The notes below the pieces were generated by a model, which searched no databases, was not told the origin of the DNA, and saw only the letters and a program-made list of their open reading frames with translations. A stretch of DNA of 64,000 nucleotides, taken from the NCBI RefSeq assembly GCF_012102745.1, contig NZ_JAAVSY010000012.1:16001-80000 (forward strand), given 5' to 3'. This document shows, one piece after another, positions 57,557-64,000 of this stretch; within the stretch, counting starts at the first letter, position 1; the number at the start of each line of letters is the position of its first letter. Source of the DNA: Haematospirillum sp. H4485. Lineage in GTDB: Bacteria; Pseudomonadota; Alphaproteobacteria; Rhodospirillales; Rhodospirillaceae. The position numbers were made by a program, and so were the translations under genes.

Positions 57557-58269
57557 CGTAACACCTCTGGATCATCAGATCGTGCGGCCAGACTGGGGGC
57601 ATAGTCATCCAGACGAATGACACGGGCATCGGGCACATCAAGCTCAGTATGCGTCGACAAGACAATCGCCCCACCACGTGCACGATGAGCCGCGATAATC
57701 TTCTCCAGGATATGAACAGCACCGGCATCAAGGGCTGTGGCCGGCTCATCCATCAACCAGAGCGGAGCAGAAGACAGAACCAGCGGCATCATGGCAACAC
57801 GGCGACGCTGACCGGCTGAAAGGAAACGCCCCGGCAAATCCAGAAGGTGGGAAATACCCATATAGAGAGCCATTGAGTCCACAGATGGCACTGTCACCAC
57901 CGGCTCGCCCAACAAACGGCACCAGAATACGATATTCTCGCGCACGGTCAGGGCCGGCTTCAGCGCATCAAGATGACCAAGATAACGAACAACAGAGTGA
58001 GAGCTGTTCCTGTCCTGATCAGCCTGACCCCACTCCAGGCAACCACTGGCAACAGGGAGAAACCCGGCCAACATCCTGAGCAAGCTCGACTTCCCGGATC
58101 CATTTGGTCCCAGCAAAAGAACCGCATCACCGGACGTGACATGAACATCAAGATGACGAAATACCATGCGCCCGCCCCGCTGGCAGGCCAAAGCCTTCCC
58201 CCTTACGTCCAAAGCCGGAAACGGAGGGCGGGAGACATGAAAATCAGGCGGTAGAGTATGACGGCTCAT
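57553..58269 (-). CDS. ccmA: Haem exporter ATP-binding protein CcmA
   Basis: A 238-residue ABC ATPase paired with CcmB. Walker A is LLGPNGSGKSSLLR near residues 52-65, the signature is FLSAGQRRRVAMM (CcmA-type LSAGQ) and Walker B is APLWLMDEPATALD. The H-loop lies in STHTELD. About 20 extra residues precede the usual start of the domain. It is coupled to ccmB by ATGA. Upstream lies the 3' end of the giant repeat protein, 145 bp away on the same strand. Confidence 0.92.
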   Translation of the reverse strand: MSRHTLPPDFHVSRPPFPALDVRGKALACQRGGRMVFRHLDVHVTSGDAVLLLGPNGSGKSSLLRMLAGFLPVASGCLEWGQADQDRNSSHSVVRYLGHLDALKPALTVRENIVFWCRLLGEPVVTVPSVDSMALYMGISHLLDLPGRFLSAGQRRRVAMMPLVLSSAPLWLMDEPATALDAGAVHILEKIIAAHRARGGAIVLSTHTELDVPDARVIRLDDYAPSLAARSDDPEVLR

Positions 58270-58414
58270 AGGACTGGACCATACCAGAAAGCCGGCAACA
58301 GGAATGAAAAAACAAACAGAACCGGCAAAGGAAAGCGTTGTATCTGTCGTGAAGATCAGAAGCCAACCTCCACGACAAACACAGCGCAGAAAAACTCAAG
58401 CCCTCACGGCACGC

Positions 58415-61400
58415 TTACAGATAGGGTGTTTGATGCAAACCAGCATGATCATCGACATAGGAATCACCAAAACCACCAAGCGCATCACTCTCCAGCGACG
58501 TCAGGGATGAAGCTTCACCCGCCATACCCCCTCCCGCAGAGGACGAATGTGAGTCGCCTACGACATAAGTCAACTGTTCATCTGGCTTGACATCGCTTTT
58601 AACCTGCGCACCGGGCGGTGAAAGGTAATGATCCCAGGCAAGATGCCTATTCTCGGCATCACGGTTGTCGTCCGATTCTTCCCGTGCCGGAGACATCTCA
58701 TAAGCCTCGTCCACAGACCGTTTCGTTCTGGAACCGCTCGATGAAGACGCTGCCTCCTCCCCAATCGTTATCGTTTTTTCAGCAGTATAAACACGCTTGG
58801 AGGCATTATCCCCTTCCTGCGCAGCAACCCGATACTGAAGCTGACCAGATCCTTCAAGATAGAGATAGGGCCTCCAGCCTGCTTCAACCTCTGTCCAGCC
58901 ATCAGAAGTTTCTTTGCCAAGCTTCTCAAACTTACCATTACGCAGATAACCAACGCTCATGCCATCATCAAGCTTGAACTGCAAAAATAGTTGCGGGGAT
59001 TTATCGACTTTTGCTGGACTAACAGCGTTGAACACATCCCCTATCGCAATGGGATCGGCAGAAGATTGACGTGTCACATCTATAGGCTCAAAGCGAGGAA
59101 GATCCGGAACCGGCTCTACCGTAACCTGGACCGTGGCATCGCGGCTGTCACTACTCAACGAGGCACCTGTCTCCCTCTCGGTCTCAGTCGACGTCGCCCT
59201 GACCGTCGCCGTGAAAGCGCCGCTCCAATTCTCCGGCGGGCGCACCGCAAGCGTCGTATAGTCCGTACCAGCCGGAACATCCAGGGACGCACCTTCACCG
59301 GTGGATGTCAGATCACCCCCGGACCCTGCCTTCAGCGGCGTAAACACGTTACCGACCAGCGTCCCGAGGACCGCACCCTTGGGCAAGCCCGACACACTCA
59401 CAGAAAGGATCTCCGACCCGTCCGGGTCAACAAGGGAAACCGACTGAATACCAAGGGAAACCACTTCGTCCTCATCAGTCGTCACAGACCCCAATCCGAC
59501 ATCCAGGTGCGGTTTATCCGCCACCTGTTTGATGTGAACCTCTATTGTGTCTTCAACAGTTTTTACAGCATCCAACTCTTCACTATCCGGGCGATACATT
59601 TTTTCCCGGGCCTGTGCCGTAACCTTCAAGGTAACAACACCACCAAAGTGGGGAGCCGGGCGCAAATAAACGCCGTTCTGCAAAGCATCCACATTCAGAA
59701 CCCACCGTCCGTTGGGCATGTTACCGGCAAGTACGTTGCCATGCTCGTCGACCAGTATGCCAACGGGCTTGCCATCCTTGAGCAAGCCATCAACAACAAC
59801 AGAGAGGACTTCAGACCCGTCGTTGTCTCCCAAACTTGCCTTGATGTTCAAAGGAATCAATGCAGGATTGCCATTACCATCATGCTCTGTACCTGAAAGA
59901 GGGTCCTTGGGCACGACGAGCGTCGGCATATCAGCAACCGGATCAACAGAGGTGGTCACCTGCAGCAACGTCTCCTTCTCATCAACGCCATCCTTGGTTA
60001 TCGCCTTGACAACAAAGGATACAAATCCAGAGAAATCTGCGGCAGGCTTTATGCCCAAACCTTTCAGCTGCTCAAGCGAGAGGTTACTGACATTCACAGA
60101 CTGCCCTGCGCTATCGACGAACGTAACCTTGCCGTTATCACCTTTCATTTCAATGGACAGGGAGCGAATTTCCTCTGATGGATCCAGCTTTTTGGCATCC
60201 AGCCCCAAGGGAATAAATGTATCTCCTTCCTTACCGGCAGACGGATTGGCGGACAGTTCAACACCATCTACAACCGGCTTGACATCAAACTCTACCGCCT
60301 GCCGGGTTTTTATCGGTTGACGACCTGCAATTGTCACAACCCCTTCAACGTATATCGGCAGAGGACCCGCATAATGTTCCGCCTCCTTGACAGAGGGATC
60401 ACGGATCACGGAAAGGTGTGACAGGTCACCGCCTGGTACAACATAGGACGTGTAGCCGGGATTCTTCCCCTTTTTCGCGAATTCCGGCAGCTCCTTCTGG
60501 TTCTCGCCATAGGGCTCAACCTTTGACAAAGGTATATGGTCTGCCAGCAGAAAGCCCCTGGGTACCAAGATCACCGCACTCAGCGAGGTGTAGGAACGCA
60601 GGGGAGCATCCGTAACAACGGATACCCCTGACAAAAACAGGGGACCATCTTCCATAGCCACCAGAGCAGCTTTGTCCTTGATCTGAACTTTCGGCTGGGG
60701 AACCTCCTCTCGTTGTATTTTATTATTTCTTGACCGTGAGACATAGCGTGATGCCAGAGAGAGACGATTGCCTACCATACCACCAGATGCCCCTCTCACC
60801 CCCGGAGCCTGCCAACTCACAACGACCTCAGGTACTTCAACCCGGCGAATCGCGTCAGAGGACGTTCCTTCCTTCTCGACCGCAATAGCCTCAATCTGCA
60901 ATTTCAGCTTGTTATTATCGTCAAGTACGCCAGGCGGCGCCCAAACCTGGATGGCCCCGGCGCGAATAGAACCATTAACAGGATTGCGCAAGCCATCAAT
61001 GACCTGTGCATCCAGGAACCAGCTTCCCTCACCATTGTTGTGGCCAATCACATTATTCGCACGGTCCAGAAGGACAGCGCCGGGCTTCATACCAGATATG
61101 ACAAGGTGAACAGCCTCAGACCCGTCGGATACATAAATCTTTCCATCAACAGACCCCTCTTTCCTGATTGTAGAAGGATCGTTAGGTTTCGCTTCACGCG
61201 CCTCACCGCTGCGCAGAACAACATTCAGACCGGCAGCTTTCCCAATATCAGGCAGCTGTGCCGTAGGTGTTCGTGCTTGGGACACCTCGACAACAGGATC
61301 ATCAGCCACAGGGACAACCTTCAATTCCCGCTTCAGCTCAAATACCTGACGCGTACTACCTTTCCCCGGATCTCCATCATCCAGCGTGAAGGTCAAGGCA

Positions 61401-64000
61401 TAAGGGACACGGTCCCCTCCAAGGTTGGTGCGATCACCTTTTGGATCCAGCAAAAGCTCGCTGAAAGATACAAGGTTACTATTTCTTGTAACCTCCTCAA
61501 CATAGCTCCCAACTGTCTCATCCCAGACCAAGCGCTTCAGATGCCCATTTCCTTCCCTGACATAAACATCGAAATCTTTCATCTCTGTCGTCAAGGAGAC
61601 AGCCGAAACCTTCTCGGAGCGGTCAGGATCCAGTGGGGTAGCTGTCAGAGGAATAACAGCCCACGCGTCTTCCTGGGCATTCTTGGGCAAGGGTAAGAAA
61701 GATGCCGCCAGATCCTGGTTAACAGAGGGCTTGGATCTGTCAACGGGTTTGGGCAAGAGAATCTCGGGCGATGTATGGCCACCAGCATTCTGTACAACAG
61801 TACCATGGACAACAGGCCCCCCCCCCTCTATCACCAACTCAATGGGTTGAGAGACAGGCCCTTCAAAAGGAATATCGGGCACAGGCTCTACCGTAACCTG
61901 AAGGATATGCGACTCAACCCGGACATCGCCCTCACGCTCTGTAAAGACAGCCTGCACCGGAATTGAGACAACCCCGGATGCATCAGGCCCCAAGAAGAGC
62001 GAAAGACTTGCCAGAGCACCCTTCCCAACCGCAAAATGATGTGGTTGACCGGGCAAAGCCACCAGATCCGAAGACCCACCGGCACGCAGCTCATAATGCG
62101 GATAATTCTTGAAAACGCCGGATAAATCCAGATGATAGCTGACATCTTCGGACCTGTCCGTATCACGGGAGCTCACTTGGTCCAGTCTCAGAGCTACAGG
62201 CTCATCTTCTTTACCGGTACGCTTGTATGTTTGTCCCGGTTCTCCAGTACCATCCGCCACACCACGAACAGAAACACGAACAGAAGACACAACCTCGCTG
62301 AACTCTGCGGTACGGCTTTCTGTCGACCGTATAACGGCCTTCAGTTCAAAGTCCTCATCAGAGTTTGCAGGTGCCTTCACAGCCAGACTCCTGTGCTCTT
62401 CGCCAGAAAGCTCCAGAAGGCTGGCCGGATCTTCCATAACGAGCTCGCGCTCTGTTCCATCTTTTAGATAACGAACAGACGTACCCTCCGGGAACCCGGA
62501 CAAAGTAACCGAAAGAATCTCGGACCTGTCCTGGTCCGGGCTTGACCATGACAACCCAAGGGGTATCCAGGTGTCTTCATCACCCGAAACATGCACCGAA
62601 TTATTGTTCGGTGCATCCGGAACGGGCCTAACATCAAACCAAAAAGAAGACCGTAACGTTGCCCAATCAGAAATACCGGGGTGATCCCTGTCAGACTCCT
62701 TGAAAAGCTGTCGCGCGTCACGAATATAAGCCAAGACCTCGATCTTTTGCTTATCCGGCAAGGCCGCATGCTTAGGCAACACCCAGGAAAGACCCTGAAT
62801 ACTGACACGCCCAGCAGAAGGCTTAGAAAGACCTTCAGGCAGCCTCCAGTCAATCACACCACCACTTGGTCGAATGACATCGGAAGATCCCGGAGGACGC
62901 AGGGCAACGCCATTAGGCACATTTTGAAAACGCAACACCTCGACCTTCTCCGAGGTATCATCATCTTCCAGATCCAATGAAAGATTGAAGGCAAAGGCAT
63001 TTCCGTTTTCATCCTCGTTCCCACCTACCGAATCAGGAAGATGAAAGGCCTTAACATCATCAGGGCGGGGCAATACATCAAGACGGCCATGCACGGTAAC
63101 CTGCTTGGCAATGCGACCTGTCACAGGCCTCAGCGTAAGACCAAAGGCAACATCAAGATCCACATTTTCCACATTGTGCTTCGGCGTCTTTACCGACATG
63201 TCTTGGATGCTGAGAGTCCCGTCATTCCCACGGATGATGCTCTCAACTGGAACATTGACCTTATATTTGTAAGCAACGCCATCAAATCGATATGGATAAC
63301 GACCCTCTGTCGGCTTAGTGAATGCTCCACCGGCCGTCGTCTTCCACTGACTATTCGCCATATCAGGATCATTGGAATAAATGGCTACACTGCTTACGGA
63401 ATAATCTGGATTCGAGGACGTAAACATCGGACTCCACTCGAATTCTGCATTCTCAGTTGCTGTCTGGTCCGTGCCAGAAGCATCAACCTGCACATCCGAC
63501 GAAGCGGCCACAACCTTCAACGTGGCTGACTGGGTACGTTCCGTATTCAGTCTCTCTTCTTTCCATTTGACAGCAACATTCAGATTTTTGGAAATCCGCC
63601 CCGTGCCCGGGGGCACCAAATACAGACCATCAAGCTGCATGGATCCAGAGGCATGCTGTGGTACGGGATAGCTGATGGAACCATCACGTGATGGACCCCA
63701 GCTTTCACCCGTATTGGCATCGTGCAGTGTCCAGCCGTGAAGATTCTTGAACAGAATCTGAGTAACTTGCTCTGACCCATCCCTATCCTCCAGAGAGAAC
63801 GCCATACGCAAGGGGATACTCCGATCAGGATGGCTGGCTGTTCTCGTACCATGAGAAAGTTCAAAACTCAGACCATCAATAACCGGCGTCACATTGACCG
63901 CGACAGGAACATCAACGGTTTTCGTGACCGCATTGCCACCGCCCTCCGGCGTGTCAACAACCGTCGCCCTGACCCTCGCCGTGAAAGCGCCGCTCCAATT
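58415..64000 (-). CDS. Giant cadherin/Ig-like repeat surface protein, 5'-truncated by window edge
   Basis: The frame is open to the window edge, so at least about 1860 residues are C-terminal part of a longer protein. It consists of roughly ten diverged domains of 110-180 residues. Each has a DxDxSE-(I/V)-LSV opening (e.g. PDGSEILSVSVSGLPKGAVL) and a closing V-x-V-x-PVxDxP strand (PVPDLP, PVADMP, QVADKP). This is typical of secreted cadherin-like adhesins. No RTX nonapeptides are seen. The last ~130 residues are low-complexity Ser/Asp/Gly-rich without a sortase or autotransporter domain. The signal and secretion route lie outside the window. Confidence 0.82.
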   Translation of the reverse strand, partial: NWSGAFTARVRATVVDTPEGGGNAVTKTVDVPVAVNVTPVIDGLSFELSHGTRTASHPDRSIPLRMAFSLEDRDGSEQVTQILFKNLHGWTLHDANTGESWGPSRDGSISYPVPQHASGSMQLDGLYLVPPGTGRISKNLNVAVKWKEERLNTERTQSATLKVVAASSDVQVDASGTDQTATENAEFEWSPMFTSSNPDYSVSSVAIYSNDPDMANSQWKTTAGGAFTKPTEGRYPYRFDGVAYKYKVNVPVESIIRGNDGTLSIQDMSVKTPKHNVENVDLDVAFGLTLRPVTGRIAKQVTVHGRLDVLPRPDDVKAFHLPDSVGGNEDENGNAFAFNLSLDLEDDDTSEKVEVLRFQNVPNGVALRPPGSSDVIRPSGGVIDWRLPEGLSKPSAGRVSIQGLSWVLPKHAALPDKQKIEVLAYIRDARQLFKESDRDHPGISDWATLRSSFWFDVRPVPDAPNNNSVHVSGDEDTWIPLGLSWSSPDQDRSEILSVTLSGFPEGTSVRYLKDGTERELVMEDPASLLELSGEEHRSLAVKAPANSDEDFELKAVIRSTESRTAEFSEVVSSVRVSVRGVADGTGEPGQTYKRTGKEDEPVALRLDQVSSRDTDRSEDVSYHLDLSGVFKNYPHYELRAGGSSDLVALPGQPHHFAVGKGALASLSLFLGPDASGVVSIPVQAVFTEREGDVRVESHILQVTVEPVPDIPFEGPVSQPIELVIEGGGPVVHGTVVQNAGGHTSPEILLPKPVDRSKPSVNQDLAASFLPLPKNAQEDAWAVIPLTATPLDPDRSEKVSAVSLTTEMKDFDVYVREGNGHLKRLVWDETVGSYVEEVTRNSNLVSFSELLLDPKGDRTNLGGDRVPYALTFTLDDGDPGKGSTRQVFELKRELKVVPVADDPVVEVSQARTPTAQLPDIGKAAGLNVVLRSGEAREAKPNDPSTIRKEGSVDGKIYVSDGSEAVHLVISGMKPGAVLLDRANNVIGHNNGEGSWFLDAQVIDGLRNPVNGSIRAGAIQVWAPPGVLDDNNKLKLQIEAIAVEKEGTSSDAIRRVEVPEVVVSWQAPGVRGASGGMVGNRLSLASRYVSRSRNNKIQREEVPQPKVQIKDKAALVAMEDGPLFLSGVSVVTDAPLRSYTSLSAVILVPRGFLLADHIPLSKVEPYGENQKELPEFAKKGKNPGYTSYVVPGGDLSHLSVIRDPSVKEAEHYAGPLPIYVEGVVTIAGRQPIKTRQAVEFDVKPVVDGVELSANPSAGKEGDTFIPLGLDAKKLDPSEEIRSLSIEMKGDNGKVTFVDSAGQSVNVSNLSLEQLKGLGIKPAADFSGFVSFVVKAITKDGVDEKETLLQVTTSVDPVADMPTLVVPKDPLSGTEHDGNGNPALIPLNIKASLGDNDGSEVLSVVVDGLLKDGKPVGILVDEHGNVLAGNMPNGRWVLNVDALQNGVYLRPAPHFGGVVTLKVTAQAREKMYRPDSEELDAVKTVEDTIEVHIKQVADKPHLDVGLGSVTTDEDEVVSLGIQSVSLVDPDGSEILSVSVSGLPKGAVLGTLVGNVFTPLKAGSGGDLTSTGEGASLDVPAGTDYTTLAVRPPENWSGAFTATVRATSTETERETGASLSSDSRDATVQVTVEPVPDLPRFEPIDVTRQSSADPIAIGDVFNAVSPAKVDKSPQLFLQFKLDDGMSVGYLRNGKFEKLGKETSDGWTEVEAGWRPYLYLEGSGQLQYRVAAQEGDNASKRVYTAEKTITIGEEAASSSSGSRTKRSVDEAYEMSPAREESDDNRDAENRHLAWDHYLSPPGAQVKSDVKPDEQLTYVVGDSHSSSAGGGMAGEASSLTSLESDALGGFGDSYVDDHAGLHQTPYL
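59192..59230 (-). repeat. Near-identical DNA shared with 63962-64000 inside the giant repeat gene
   Basis: These 39 bp differ from 63962-64000 at only one position and encode the same NWSGAFTA-x-VRAT segment in two domains about 4.8 kb apart. The other domains are much more diverged at DNA level. The second copy reaches the window edge, so the shared stretch may be longer. Confidence 0.85.

Overview
The window looks like chromosomal sequence of an alphaproteobacterium, most likely of the Rhodospirillales type. The main evidence is the housekeeping block dnaA-rpsT-enoyl-CoA hydratase-mutM-ubiE-ubiB, followed by dnaN-recF-gyrB, dnaK-dnaJ, an Hsp20-DUF1150 pair and ccmA-ccmB. Base composition is moderately GC-rich, with distinctly AT-rich patches around 27.8-28.1 kb, 36.6-37.3 kb and 55.7-55.9 kb. 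No database search was run, so the organism assignment is inference.

Layout. 1-5.0 kb: a truncated HExxH protein, an OmpA-like lipoprotein, and a zinc-uptake regulon (znuB-znuC-zur divergent from znuA over a Zur operator). 5.1-7.2 kb: tRNA-Arg followed by an integrase-like remnant and a 12-bp triplicate repeat, then an orphan dcm-vsr pair. 7.4-11.7 kb: an RND efflux adaptor and pump. 11.9-15.6 kb: an acyl-adenylate ligase/LuxE/LuxC operon able in principle to make fatty aldehydes, with no luciferase genes. 15.7-26.6 kb: a 2794-residue Rhs/YD-repeat protein whose downstream partners are two related polyglycine-repeat proteins. 26.9-28.9 kb: an RTX protein, AT-rich DNA and copy A of a ~380-bp structured repeat.

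28.9-36.1 kb holds dnaA, rpsT, enoyl-CoA hydratase, mutM, ubiE and ubiB. 36.2-38.4 kb is an accessory islet: inverted copies C and B of the structured repeat flank a low-GC GNAT acetyltransferase and a frameshifted RTX fragment. 38.5-46.0 kb carries dnaN-recF-gyrB, a ribbon-helix-helix-like protein and a class A penicillin-binding protein. 46.0-48.4 kb is a solute-binding protein overlapping a chemoreceptor. 48.7-51.9 kb is dnaJ and dnaK. The DnaJ carries Phe-Pro-Asp where the J-domain His-Pro-Asp is expected. 52.1-58.3 kb has a TSUP permease, sufE, a methyltransferase, Hsp20-DUF1150, a LysR regulator and the haem exporter genes ccmB/ccmA. 58.4 kb to the edge is the 3' part of a giant repetitive surface protein.

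The most unusual items are the Rhs plus polyglycine protein operon, the three-copy structured repeat (nested stems, a possible pseudoknot and covarying base pairs), the LuxC/LuxE cassette without luciferase, and the DnaJ HPD-to-FPD replacement.
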